Source: Sphingomonas sp.
GTDB lineage: Bacteria > Pseudomonadota > Alphaproteobacteria > Sphingomonadales > Sphingomonadaceae
Reading direction: 5' to 3'
Assembly (NCBI RefSeq): GCF_013812825.1
Contig: NZ_JACCSU010000033.1
Coordinates: 1-37,100, forward strand
DNA: 37,100 nucleotides
Shown: in pieces, positions 21,380 through 30,181 of the stretch
How the letters are laid out: each line of letters begins with the position of its first letter
Position numbering within the stretch: position 1 is the first letter of the stretch
Position numbers and translations under genes: made by a program
Notes under the pieces: generated by a model
Seen by the model: the letters and a program-made list of their open reading frames with translations, nothing else
What the model was told of the DNA's origin: nothing
Database searches by the model: none

Positions 21380-22372
21380 ATGCAAGATCGAACGGCAACG
21401 CAGGGCGCCTATCGTGGCAAATCCGCCGGCTATCCACAGCCCGGAACCGCCATTCTCATCATCGATCCCGTGAACGATTTCCTGTCCGAGGGCGGCGCTG
21501 CATGGGAGCTGACCAAGGGGACGGTCGAGCACAATGACGTGGTTGGCAATCTGCAGCGGCTGATCGACGGCGCGCGCCAGCGCGGAATTCCGGTCCTGTT
21601 CGGCCCAATGGCCTACACGGAAGAAGACTATGCCGACTCGGCGCTCCAGAAGCGCAGCGGGATCAATCGCATCATGTTCGAGCGAAAGATGTTCCTGGCC
21701 GGCAGCTGGGGCGCAGACTTTCACCCGGACCTGCAGCCGCAGCCTGGCGAAATCATACTGGAGCCGCACAAGGGCACGGACGTGTTCATGACGGACCTTC
21801 CGGACCATCTGGAGAAGCTCGGCACAACCCATCTCGTGATTGCCGGAATGACCGCCAACCTGTGCTGCGAATCGACTGGCCGCCACGCGGCAGAACGCGG
21901 CTTTGACGTGACCTATGTCTCCGACGCGATTGGCTCGGAGAGCATGCCGTCCTACGAAGCCGCGATCCGACTGAATTACCCGCTGGTCGGCAATGCCGTG
22001 ATCACTGTCGAGGAGTTTCTGGATGCCTTCGACGGCTCCGGCGGGGCTGTCGCCGAGGTTCGCGCCGGCGATACGGTACGCGGATCCGATCACGGAGACA
22101 TTGGAACGGTCAGCGAGGTTCTGTCGGCAAGCGACGAGCATGAAGCCTGCCTGCTGGTCCCTAGCGGGCTCATCATGACCACGGATGTGTACATCCCGAT
22201 GGATTCGGTGGTGCAGCGTTCCGGCACCACCGTGTTCGTCAATGTTCCAAAGTTGGTCGTGACAAAAATGCCGTGGGACAAACCTCCCACCAGAGACTCG
22301 CGCGGCGAGAAGTCGGGACCGCCGGCAGATGCCGTGCAAAAGCTGTATGGCAGCTACGAGCCGACGCATTGA
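21380..22372 (+). CDS. Isochorismatase-family hydrolase with C-terminal DUF2171-like domain
   Basis: A 330-residue protein of two parts. Residues 15-220 form a cysteine hydrolase of the isochorismatase family: AILIIDPVNDFLSEGG (catalytic Asp), a Lys in the next block, and GMTANLCCESTGRHAAERGF bearing the nucleophilic cysteine. Residues 225-310 resemble the DUF2171/PRC-barrel-like domain (AGDTVRGSDHGDIGTVSEVL, then IPMDSVV). ATG 21380 has AGGAG 7 bases upstream; an in-frame GTG at 21332 lacks one. It is under promoter 11. The family acts on amides, but the substrate is unknown. Confidence 0.82.
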   Translation: MQDRTATQGAYRGKSAGYPQPGTAILIIDPVNDFLSEGGAAWELTKGTVEHNDVVGNLQRLIDGARQRGIPVLFGPMAYTEEDYADSALQKRSGINRIMFERKMFLAGSWGADFHPDLQPQPGEIILEPHKGTDVFMTDLPDHLEKLGTTHLVIAGMTANLCCESTGRHAAERGFDVTYVSDAIGSESMPSYEAAIRLNYPLVGNAVITVEEFLDAFDGSGGAVAEVRAGDTVRGSDHGDIGTVSEVLSASDEHEACLLVPSGLIMTTDVYIPMDSVVQRSGTTVFVNVPKLVVTKMPWDKPPTRDSRGEKSGPPADAVQKLYGSYEPTH

Positions 22373-22485
22373 TGCACGGAGCAGGCGCAGCGATCGGAAG
22401 GCCACTGAGATCGAAGTCCGGCCCGGTCCGACATTCCCGCGCAACGGAGTTGTCCGTTAAGCTGCCTTGGGCTAACTGGGACTCC

Positions 22486-22803
22486 ATGCGGCGCCTGTTG
22501 GCCTTGATCCTGTTGGCATTTGCGTTGGCCGTTTCCTCCGGTCCGGTGTTTGCCGCGCCGAAGGCGAATTGCCCGATGGCGGCAGGCGAGCAAATGCAAG
22601 GCGCGCACCAGGACATGGACTGCTGCGCAGCCGCCTGTGCGCCCGAATGTGCGACCGTGTGCCCAAGCGGGGTCATGCCCCTTCCCGAGGTGGCGGCAAC
22701 TCCGGCCGCTCACTCCGAAGCGCTCGCTTCATGGGTTGCATCGACGCTTCCGTCGGCCGATCTCAGCGGCCCAGACCCTCCTCCACGAACCACCTTCAGC
22801 TGA
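22486..22803 (+). CDS. Exported Cys/Met-rich protein (CopL-like)
   Basis: A 105-residue secreted protein. MRRLLALILLAFALAVSSG and FAAP form a signal peptide, followed by a short segment with a dense CxM and CC array (NCPMAAG, MDCCAAACAPECATVCPSG). The metal-ligand cluster resembles CopL-like or DUF2946-type proteins found beside copper genes. It is the first gene of the cus-like cluster, upstream of the CusF lipoprotein. No SigF-type site is seen ahead of it. A role in binding copper in the periplasm is inferred. Confidence 0.7.
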   Translation: MRRLLALILLAFALAVSSGPVFAAPKANCPMAAGEQMQGAHQDMDCCAAACAPECATVCPSGVMPLPEVAATPAAHSEALASWVASTLPSADLSGPDPPPRTTFS

Positions 22804-22951
22804 AGCCGCAGCGCGCGCCGGCGCCAAGCCCGCGCGCGCCCACACAAGCGGCCTGATCCAGAAGCCCCCCGTCGCGGTCCCTTGAGAGGCTGCAGCGCAG
22901 GGCATCGGCCGGGAGTCGATCCCGGCACTTCCTGGAACAAGGTGAAGATAG

Positions 22952-23302
22952 GTGAATACAATCCAGTTTCGCGGCGCGCTTACGCTGTCGCTCCTCCTCG
23001 GCGCGTGCGGTGAGAACCGGAATGTCGCGCCCGGCAATCGTCAAGGCGCAGACGCCGCTCCCAGGGCTGCCCAAAGCGGCCAGGTCTATTCGGCCGAGGG
23101 CGACATCACAGCCATCGCAGGCGACGAGCTGACGATCTCGCACGGGCCCGTCGAGGGGATCGGCTGGCCCGCCATGACCATGGCCTTCCGGGCGCAATCG
23201 CCGGAGATGGCCGAAGGCGTGAGCGTCGGCGACCGGGTGTCCTTTGCATTCCGGCAGGACGGCAGCGCCTATGTGCTGACGTCGCTCTCGAAGGCTGAGT
23301 AG
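22952..23302 (+). CDS. CusF-like copper-binding lipoprotein
   Basis: A 116-residue protein starting at GTG. The lipobox LSLLLGACGEN (C19) makes it a lipoprotein. Residues 45-116 form a CusF beta-barrel: GDITAIAGDELTISHGPVEG and GWPAMTMAF contain the metal ligands (His, Trp-cation and two Met) of the silver/copper chaperone family. It is immediately upstream of the efflux genes, one base before the TolC-type gene, and should feed Cu(I)/Ag(I) to the adaptor. The adaptor (24620-26128) carries a second CusF domain. Confidence 0.9.
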   Translation: MNTIQFRGALTLSLLLGACGENRNVAPGNRQGADAAPRAAQSGQVYSAEGDITAIAGDELTISHGPVEGIGWPAMTMAFRAQSPEMAEGVSVGDRVSFAFRQDGSAYVLTSLSKAE

Positions 23303-23303
23303 C

Positions 23304-24623
23304 GTGGCCGAGCTGCCAACGCCGCCCCGCAACTGCGCTCGTGCGAGCGCCTGTCTTGCCGTCGCCTTGCTCGTTGCTTCCCCGGCAGACGCCGTTGCGG
23401 CCGAGAACGCCGCTTTATCGCCGCAGCCGGCCGGCTCGGCGGTTCCCCGAGCGGTTCTCGACCTCGAAGAGGCGATTGCAATGGCCTCTGGTGAGCAACC
23501 GGCGATCGCTGCATTCGAGCGGGAGGCGGTCGCGTCCGATGAGGCTGCCATCGCCGCGCGCAGTCTGCCGGACCTTCGGCTGCTGGTCGGGATCCAGAAT
23601 TTCCCGATCACCGGCGACAACGCCTTCAGCCCGACCGAGGACTTCATGACCATGTACATGGTCGGCGTGATGCGCGAGCAGGTCCGCCGCTCGAAACGCG
23701 AGGCCGACGCAGCGCGGATCCGTGCCGAGGCGCTGGTCAGCCGGCGTCAGGCGAGCGCGCAGGAGCGGCGCATCCGCAGGGATGTGATGATCGTCTGGAT
23801 CGACGGTGTCGAGGCGCGGGCGAAGCAGACTCTTCTTGCAAGACTGATTGCCGACCTGCGCACCGGCCGAAAGGTCATCGAAGCAAGCATCCCGACCGGC
23901 GGCTCGACTCCGTCTCTGGCGCTGCAGGCGCAATCCCAGATCGCGCTTCAACAGGCGCAGCTTGCCGACGCCGAGAGAGCCGAGGCCCGAGCCCGAGCGG
24001 AGCTTGCGCGGTGGATCGGACCGGCCGCATCGCTGCCGCTGCCGGCTTCTATACCGGACATCGAGCCGCCGACTGCTGCAATGCGCGGACTGCTCCCGGC
24101 CCATCCGGAGCTTCTGGTGGCTCAGGCGGAGCAGGAGGCGGCGGTGCGCGGCGTGGACGTAGCGCGGCAGCAGCGGGAGCGCGACGTCAGCTGGCAGATC
24201 TCGCTTGGGCTGCGGCCCGAATTTGGCCACATGGTGAGTGCGCAGGTTTCGGTCCCGCTGCAGCTGAACCGACGCAACCGCCAGGACAGGCTTGTCGCCG
24301 AAGCGCAGGCACGGGCCCAGGCGGCGGGCTTGCGGCTGGAAGATACGCGGCGCGATCTGCTCCGTCGCTTTAGCGTCGCAGCAGCCGACTACGCGGGCGC
24401 CGAGGCCGAGCTGGGTCGCATCAACCAGGATGCGATCCCGTCGCTCGAGAGCGCGTTCAAGGCAGCCGAAGCGCGCTACGCCGGGGGCGGCGGCACGCTC
24501 GAGCAGCCGTTCGAAATCATCCGCGACTATGTCGAACTGACGATCCAGTCGCTCGAGACGCGGGCCAAGCGCGCCCGGGCGGCCGCCGAGATGATCTACA
24601 TCGCGGGGGAGGCGGGCCGATGA
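23304..24623 (+). CDS. cusC: Outer-membrane efflux protein (TolC/CusC family)
   Basis: A 439-residue TolC-family outer-membrane factor. A short N-terminal signal (CLAVALLVASPADAVAAENA) is followed by the repeated helical hairpin sequences LDLEEAIAMASGEQPAI and ARAELARWIGPAAS, with a C-terminal coiled region rich in Ala and Arg. It starts at GTG right after the CusF lipoprotein stop. Its stop overlaps the adaptor start in ATGA. It forms the exit channel for the CusBA pump. The Met-Tyr segment DFMTMYMVGVMREQV near residue 115 is typical of the copper/silver branch. Confidence 0.88.
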   Translation: MAELPTPPRNCARASACLAVALLVASPADAVAAENAALSPQPAGSAVPRAVLDLEEAIAMASGEQPAIAAFEREAVASDEAAIAARSLPDLRLLVGIQNFPITGDNAFSPTEDFMTMYMVGVMREQVRRSKREADAARIRAEALVSRRQASAQERRIRRDVMIVWIDGVEARAKQTLLARLIADLRTGRKVIEASIPTGGSTPSLALQAQSQIALQQAQLADAERAEARARAELARWIGPAASLPLPASIPDIEPPTAAMRGLLPAHPELLVAQAEQEAAVRGVDVARQQRERDVSWQISLGLRPEFGHMVSAQVSVPLQLNRRNRQDRLVAEAQARAQAAGLRLEDTRRDLLRRFSVAAADYAGAEAELGRINQDAIPSLESAFKAAEARYAGGGGTLEQPFEIIRDYVELTIQSLETRAKRARAAAEMIYIAGEAGR

Positions 24624-26128
24624 TCAGGGAACGCCTGACCACGATCGTCAGGACCGGCCGTGAGCGGCCCGCGCTCATCGCCGCACTCGCGCTGCTCGTC
24701 GTGGTGCTCGCCGCGGGGCTCTACTTCCTGGCCGCTAACGCAGGGACCGATCGCCAGGTCGTGAACGGCGTCGTTCAGGACGAGTCGGGGCGAAAAGTCC
24801 TCTACTGGTACGACCCGATGGTGCCGAACGAGCGCTATCCGCGGCCCGGCAAGTCATCCATGAGCATGGATCTCGTCCCGAAATATGTCGACGAGGCGGG
24901 CGAGGGCGGAGTCAACGTGTCTCCGGCGGTCATGCAGAACCTCGGAATCCGGCTCGCAAGGGTCGAGGTTCGCGACATCGCTCCGGTCGTGCGCGCGGTC
25001 GGCCGCGTCGACTTCGACCAGCGGCTGATCAGGGAAGTGCAAACCTTGACCCCGGGCTTCGTCGAAAATCTCACGGTGCGCGCCGAAGGCGAGCCGATCG
25101 GCGCCGGTCGCGTGATCGCCCGGGTCTATTCGCCCGAGCTGCTCGCCGCACAGAATGAGTACAAGGCCCTGCTCACCAGCCGCGGTCCCGCGGCGGCGAG
25201 CGTTCGCCAGGCTGCGCGCAGCCGGCTGCTTCTGCTTGGAGCACCCTCGTCGCTTGTCGCGAGGCTCGAGCGCGGCGGCGCTCCGCAACGCACCTACCCG
25301 GTCGTCACCCCGACTTCGGGCGTCGTTACCGCAATCGGCGCGCGACCGGGCTCTCAGGTCGGCCTTGGCGAGTCGATCGTCACGATCCAGGGGCTGTCGC
25401 GCGTTCTCGTCATCGCCGAAGTGCCCGAAGCATCGCTGAGCAACGTCCGGGTGGGGCAGCCCGCGGAGATCAGCTTCCCGGCCTATCCGGACGACGTCCG
25501 GCGCGGAGTCGTCGACTACATCTTCCCCTCGCTGAACGCGCAGAGCCGCACCGCACAGGTGCGCATCACGCTTGCGAACCCCGGCGGCAAGCTCAAGTCC
25601 GGCATGTTCGCAAATGTGACGCTGGAGGGTGCGGGCGGAATGGCGGTGGTCGTTCCAAGCGAGGCTCTGATCGACACCGGCCGGCGCCAACTGGTGATCG
25701 TCAAGCGGGACGGCAGCTTCGTGCCGCAGGAAGTGCGGACCGGCCGCGACTATGACGAGTGGACGCAGATCGTCGCGGGCTTGCGTCCGGGCGAACAGGT
25801 GGTCGCCTCGGGCCAGTTCCTGATCGACTCCGAAGCCTCGCTGTCGGGCTTCCTCAGCAGGCTCGAGAGCACGCGGGCGCCCGCGCCCCGGCTCGTCACC
25901 AGCCGCGGAATCGTCACTTCGATCGACGGAGAGAGCCGCCTCGTCACCATCCGCCACGGCACCATTCCGGAGCTCGGCTGGCCGGCCATGGAGATGACCT
26001 TTCAGCTGCGGCAGCCGGGAATGCTGCGCGGGCTGAGACGCGGGCTTCGCGTCGAGTTCGCAGTCAATGCGCAGCCCCAGGGCAACCGCTACGTCATCGA
26101 GCGTATCGCCCCCGGCGCCGGCACATGA
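24620..26128 (+). CDS. cusB: RND periplasmic adaptor with N-terminal metal-binding and C-terminal CusF domains
   Basis: A 502-residue membrane fusion protein. After one N-terminal membrane helix comes a heavy-metal-binding domain, [20 protein letters not shown] then SMDLVPKY (the PM...GK...MDLVP pattern). Next are the barrel-sandwich and beta-barrel parts ([32 protein letters not shown]). The last 75 residues form a CusF-like domain ([29 protein letters not shown]). Fusion of CusF to CusB keeps a chaperone tethered to the pump. The ATGA overlaps at both ends show one translational unit with cusC and cusA. Confidence 0.9.
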   Translation: MIRERLTTIVRTGRERPALIAALALLVVVLAAGLYFLAANAGTDRQVVNGVVQDESGRKVLYWYDPMVPNERYPRPGKSSMSMDLVPKYVDEAGEGGVNVSPAVMQNLGIRLARVEVRDIAPVVRAVGRVDFDQRLIREVQTLTPGFVENLTVRAEGEPIGAGRVIARVYSPELLAAQNEYKALLTSRGPAAASVRQAARSRLLLLGAPSSLVARLERGGAPQRTYPVVTPTSGVVTAIGARPGSQVGLGESIVTIQGLSRVLVIAEVPEASLSNVRVGQPAEISFPAYPDDVRRGVVDYIFPSLNAQSRTAQVRITLANPGGKLKSGMFANVTLEGAGGMAVVVPSEALIDTGRRQLVIVKRDGSFVPQEVRTGRDYDEWTQIVAGLRPGEQVVASGQFLIDSEASLSGFLSRLESTRAPAPRLVTSRGIVTSIDGESRLVTIRHGTIPELGWPAMEMTFQLRQPGMLRGLRRGLRVEFAVNAQPQGNRYVIERIAPGAGT

Positions 26129-29100
26129 TCGAGCAAATCATCCGCTGGTCGGTCGCCAACCGATTGTTCGTGCTGATGGGCGCAGTGTTCATCGCGCTCG
26201 CCGGGATTCACGCGCTGACGCGGACTCCGGTGGACGCTCTGCCGGACCTGTCGGACACGCAGGTAATCATCCGCACCAGCTATCCGGGACAGGCGCCGAG
26301 CACGGTCGAGGCTCAGGTCACCTATCCGCTTGCGAGCACCATGCTCTCGGCGCCCAAGGTGAAGGCGGTGCGCGGCTTCTCCTTCTTCGGAGACAGCTTC
26401 GTCACCGTGCTGTTCAAGGACGGGACCGACCTTTACTGGGCGCGGTCCCGGACACTCGAATATCTGAGCCAGGCGCGCGGGCGGCTGCCGCGCGGCATCT
26501 CGCCGGACCTCGGGCCCGATGCGACGGGGCTCGGCTGGGCCTATGAATATGTGCTGGTCGACCGCACCGGCCAGCACGACATCGCCCAGCTTCGATCGCT
26601 CCAGGACTGGTTCCTTCGCTTCGAGCTGAAGGAGATCGACGGCGTCGCCGAAGTGGCGAGCGTCGGCGGCATGGTGCAGTCGTTCCAGGTGCAGCTCGAT
26701 CCGGCGCGGATGCAGCTCTACCGCGTTTCCGTCTCCGACGTGATCGGCGCCGTCCGCCAGGCCAACAACGAGGCGGGCGGGTCGGTGATCGAGCGCGCCG
26801 GCGCCGAATATATGGTGCGCGTCCCCGGGTATTTGAAAACGCTCCAGGATTTCCGCGACATCCCCTTGAGCGCGCAGGCGGGCGGGATCCCGATCACCGT
26901 CGGCGACGTTGCGCGCGTGCAGCTGGCTCCGGAGTTCCGGCGCGGGATCGCCGAGCTCGATGGCGAGGGCGAGGTCACCGGCGGGATCATCGTGGTGCGC
27001 CAGGGTGCGGACACCCAGGCGGTCATCGAAGCCGTCAAGGAGAAGCTCGAGCAGCTCGAGCGCAGCCTTCCGCCAGGAGTCGAAGTGGTGACGGTCTATG
27101 ACCGCTCGGCGCTGATCGAGCGGGCGGTCTCCAACCTGTGGGAGAAGCTCGCCGAGGAGCTTCTGGTCGTCGCTCTCGTCACGTTTGCGTTCCTGCTTCA
27201 CCTGCGCTCGTCACTCGTCGCACTGGTGACGCTTCCGCTCGGCATCCTCGCCGCATTCATCGTCATGCGCCTGCAGGGGGTGAATGCCAACATCATGTCG
27301 CTGGGCGGGATCGCCATCGCGATCGGCGCGATGGTCGACGCCGCGATCGTGATGGTCGAGAACGCTCACAAGAAGCTCGAGCACGCGCGAGCCAATGAGG
27401 GCATCTCGGAGCAGAGCCGGGTCAAGATCCTGCTCGACGCGTCGGTCGAGGTCGGCCCGGCGCTGTTCTTCTCGCTGCTGATCATCACTTTGTCCTTCCT
27501 GCCGGTGTTCACGCTGGAGGCGCAGGAGGGGCGGCTGTTCCGGCCGCTGGCGCTGACCAAGACCTATTCGATGGCGGCGGCGGCCGGCCTGTCGATCACG
27601 CTGGTGCCGGTGCTGATCGTCATGTTCGTCAAGGGCCGCATCCGTCCCGAGCAGGAAAACCCGATCAGCCGGTTCCTCATCCGCGTCTACCGGCCGGCGC
27701 TCGCCTGGGTGCTGAGGAAACCGAAGCAGGCTCTTGCCATCGCTGCCGCCGCGCTTGCGCTGACGGTGGTGCCGATGAGCCAGCTCGGCGGCGAGTTCAT
27801 GCCCCCGATGGACGAGGGCGACATCCTCTACATGCCCACCGCGCTGCCCGGCCTGTCCGCTGCCGAGGCGGGCCAGCTGCTGCAGGTCACCGACCGCATC
27901 ATCAAGACCGTTCCCGAGGTGAAGACCGTGTTCGGGAAGGCGGGCCGTGCCGAGACAGCGACCGATCCGGCGCCGCTGGAGATGTTTGAGACCACCATCC
28001 AGCTGCGCCCGAAGCACGAGTGGCGGCGCGGCATGACCAGCGAGAAGATCATCGAGGAGCTCGACTCGAAGCTGAAGATCCCGGGCCTCGCCAACGTGTT
28101 CGTGCCGCCGATCCGCAACCGCATCGACATGCTCGCGACCGGCATCAAGAGTCCCGTGGGCATCAAGATCAATGGCCCTGACCTCGACACGCTCCAGCGC
28201 CTCGGCGAGGAGGTCGAACGCGCGGTCAAGCCGATCCGGGGAACCGCTTCGGCCGTATCCGACCGCATCTCCGGCGGCCGTTACATCGACGTCGAGGTGA
28301 ACCGGCTCGCGGCCGCTCGCTATGGCCTGTCGATGGAGCAGGTGCAGCAAACGGCTGCAACCGCAGTCGGCGGCGCCACCATCGGCGAGAAGATCGACGG
28401 CCTTGCGCGCTACCCGATCAGCGTCCGCTTCCCGCGCGAGACACGCAACAGCGTGGCGGCCCTCCAGCAGCTGCCGATCATCACTCCTGACGGGGCGGTC
28501 GTGTCCCTGTCACAGGTCGCGGATGTGCGGGTCGTTGCAGGCCCCGCGATGATCAAGAGCGAGAATGCCCAGCCGACCGTCTGGGTCTATGTCGACGTGC
28601 GCGATCGCGATGTCGTCGGCTATGTCCAGGAAGCCCAGGAGAAGGTCGCGCAGGGCGTCCAGTTGCCGCCCGGCTATTCGATCAGCTGGTCCGGCCAGTT
28701 CGAATATGCGCAGCGGGCGGCGGAGCGCCTCGCCTGGGTCGTGCCCGCGACCGTCGGCATCATCTTCCTGCTGCTGTTTGCCGCGTTCCGGCGCGTGCGC
28801 CAGCCGCTGATCATCCTGTCGAGCCTGCCGTTCGCGCTGGTCGGCGGCATCTGGCTGATCTTCCTGATGGGCCACTCAGTGTCGGTGGCGACGGCCGTCG
28901 GCTTCATCGCCCTTGCCGGCTTGGCCGCCGAGTTTGGCGTGGTGATGCTCGTCTATCTCGACGCAGCGATCGCCGAGAGAGTGGAGCGCCGGCGATTCTC
29001 CAGTGATGCCGACCTCGACGACGCGCTGGTGGAAGGCGCGGTGCTGCGCGTCCGCCCGAAGGCGATGACGGTCGCGGTGATCCTTGCCGGCCTGTTCCCG

Positions 29101-29307
29101 CTGCTCATCGGTCACGGAACGGGATCCGAAGTGATGCAGCGGCTCGCCGCGCCGATGGTCGGAGGAATGATCACGGCCCCGCTGCTGTCGCTGTTCGTGC
29201 TTCCCGCCATCTACAAGCTGCTCGGCCGGCAACGGTTCATCGAGGAAGCTCGCGACGCTTCAACGCCGCCGATCGACTCGGCGGCGCATCCGGAGCTGAG
29301 CGCGTGA
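26125..29307 (+). CDS. cusA: Copper/silver RND efflux pump CusA
   Basis: A 1060-residue heavy-metal RND pump. N-terminal [19 protein letters not shown] and the transmembrane signature [20 protein letters not shown] mark the HME family. The three-methionine Cu/Ag site is intact: [19 protein letters not shown] and [11 protein letters not shown] align with the E. coli methionines M573, M623 and M672. ATG 26125 overlaps the cusB stop; a longer frame upstream is inside cusB and is rejected. It drives proton-coupled export of Cu(I)/Ag(I) through CusBC. Confidence 0.95.
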   Translation: MIEQIIRWSVANRLFVLMGAVFIALAGIHALTRTPVDALPDLSDTQVIIRTSYPGQAPSTVEAQVTYPLASTMLSAPKVKAVRGFSFFGDSFVTVLFKDGTDLYWARSRTLEYLSQARGRLPRGISPDLGPDATGLGWAYEYVLVDRTGQHDIAQLRSLQDWFLRFELKEIDGVAEVASVGGMVQSFQVQLDPARMQLYRVSVSDVIGAVRQANNEAGGSVIERAGAEYMVRVPGYLKTLQDFRDIPLSAQAGGIPITVGDVARVQLAPEFRRGIAELDGEGEVTGGIIVVRQGADTQAVIEAVKEKLEQLERSLPPGVEVVTVYDRSALIERAVSNLWEKLAEELLVVALVTFAFLLHLRSSLVALVTLPLGILAAFIVMRLQGVNANIMSLGGIAIAIGAMVDAAIVMVENAHKKLEHARANEGISEQSRVKILLDASVEVGPALFFSLLIITLSFLPVFTLEAQEGRLFRPLALTKTYSMAAAAGLSITLVPVLIVMFVKGRIRPEQENPISRFLIRVYRPALAWVLRKPKQALAIAAAALALTVVPMSQLGGEFMPPMDEGDILYMPTALPGLSAAEAGQLLQVTDRIIKTVPEVKTVFGKAGRAETATDPAPLEMFETTIQLRPKHEWRRGMTSEKIIEELDSKLKIPGLANVFVPPIRNRIDMLATGIKSPVGIKINGPDLDTLQRLGEEVERAVKPIRGTASAVSDRISGGRYIDVEVNRLAAARYGLSMEQVQQTAATAVGGATIGEKIDGLARYPISVRFPRETRNSVAALQQLPIITPDGAVVSLSQVADVRVVAGPAMIKSENAQPTVWVYVDVRDRDVVGYVQEAQEKVAQGVQLPPGYSISWSGQFEYAQRAAERLAWVVPATVGIIFLLLFAAFRRVRQPLIILSSLPFALVGGIWLIFLMGHSVSVATAVGFIALAGLAAEFGVVMLVYLDAAIAERVERRRFSSDADLDDALVEGAVLRVRPKAMTVAVILAGLFPLLIGHGTGSEVMQRLAAPMVGGMITAPLLSLFVLPAIYKLLGRQRFIEEARDASTPPIDSAAHPELSA

Positions 29308-29336
29308 GCCCAACCAGAAAGTGAAGGAGAAGAGAA

Positions 29337-29951
29337 ATGACATTCAATCTGCCCAATTCGCGCGCCGGTCGAGCGGCGCTCCTGACGGGGCTTGCGCTCG
29401 CGCTGCTGGCCTGTTCGCCAGCTGGTGAGCCGGCCTCCAACCGCGGCATGGCCCGAACGATGCAAAGCGGGATGCCGATGATGCGCGACATGCCGCAGGG
29501 GATGATGGCGGGCGAGGGCATGATGGGGCCCGGCATGATGCAGGACATGCGCCCGATCCACGGGCTGCTTGCGAGTCATGACAAGATCCAGCGGCGGGTG
29601 GAGGACATCCCGAACGGCGTCCGCACCATCACCACCAGCAAGGACCCGGAGGTAGCGGAGATGATCCGCACGCACGTCCGGCAGATGAAGGCGCGCTACT
29701 CTCGCGGTCAGCCGATCCGGAATATGGACCCGGTGTTCCGCGAGCTGTTCAGAAACAGGCACAAGGCCTCGCTGGACTATGAGGACATCCCCGGCGGGAT
29801 CCGCGTGACCCATACGTCCGACGATCCGCAGGTGGTACTGCTGATCCGGCAGCATGCCCGTCGCTTCGTCAGCGAAGCGGCGAAAGAGGGAATGAGCCGC
29901 GCGATGCGCCCCACGCCGCTTCCGGAAGGCTATCGAGCGCCGGCCCGATAG
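29337..29951 (+). CDS. Met-rich lipoprotein with duplicated domain
   Basis: A 204-residue lipoprotein: signal to LALLACSPAG (lipid C26), a Met-rich stretch at residues 38-71 (SGMPMMRDMPQGMMAGEGMM and GPGMMQDM), and then two copies of a 40-residue unit. Copy 1 (81-120) contains YED/VEDIPNGVRTITTSKDP; copy 2 (141-180) contains YEDIPGGIRVTHTSDDP. Each ends in a helix with His and Arg. A good GAAGGAGAAG ribosome site lies ahead of the ATG. It directly follows cusA, so it is part of the copper operon. The Met array suggests Cu(I)/Ag(I) binding. I do not recognise a named family for the repeat. Confidence 0.78.
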   Translation: MTFNLPNSRAGRAALLTGLALALLACSPAGEPASNRGMARTMQSGMPMMRDMPQGMMAGEGMMGPGMMQDMRPIHGLLASHDKIQRRVEDIPNGVRTITTSKDPEVAEMIRTHVRQMKARYSRGQPIRNMDPVFRELFRNRHKASLDYEDIPGGIRVTHTSDDPQVVLLIRQHARRFVSEAAKEGMSRAMRPTPLPEGYRAPAR

Positions 29952-29995
29952 AGCTCGGCCGAACATCGCAGCACTCGAAACAACGGAGAGAAACA

Positions 29996-30142
29996 ATGCA
30001 AATGAACAGTCCAATGATGATGGGTGAAGGAAGCGGTCCGATGATGGTCGGAATGGGCGTGGTCTGGCTGCTGGTCGTCATCGTGCTGCTGCTCGCGATC
30101 GCAGCGCTCGTGAAATATCTCCGCTCCGGCCGGAACGGCTGA
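29996..30142 (+). CDS. 48-residue Met-rich single-helix peptide
   Basis: A 48-codon gene too small for routine calls. MQMNSPMMMGEGSGPMMVGM is followed by a hydrophobic helix (VVWLLVVIVLLLAIAALVKY) and a basic tail. CGGAGAG lies 9 bases before the ATG. The stop is 37 bases before the next gene. The Met-rich face before a transmembrane helix suggests a small membrane component of the copper operon, or a regulator of CusA. No homology is claimed. Confidence 0.68.
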   Translation: MQMNSPMMMGEGSGPMMVGMGVVWLLVVIVLLLAIAALVKYLRSGRNG

Positions 30143-30181
30143 GCAGGAGCACGCTTCACAACCAGACAGGGGAGCGAGACC

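Noticed and set aside
22373-22485. A SigF-type promoter for the cus-like operon
   Set aside because: No GTAAC-N17-CGAA was found; the operon is probably controlled otherwise.
25759-26124. N-terminal extension of the cusA frame
   Set aside because: It lies inside cusB, reads Arg/Pro-rich, and ATG 26125 overlaps the cusB stop in the usual ATGA.
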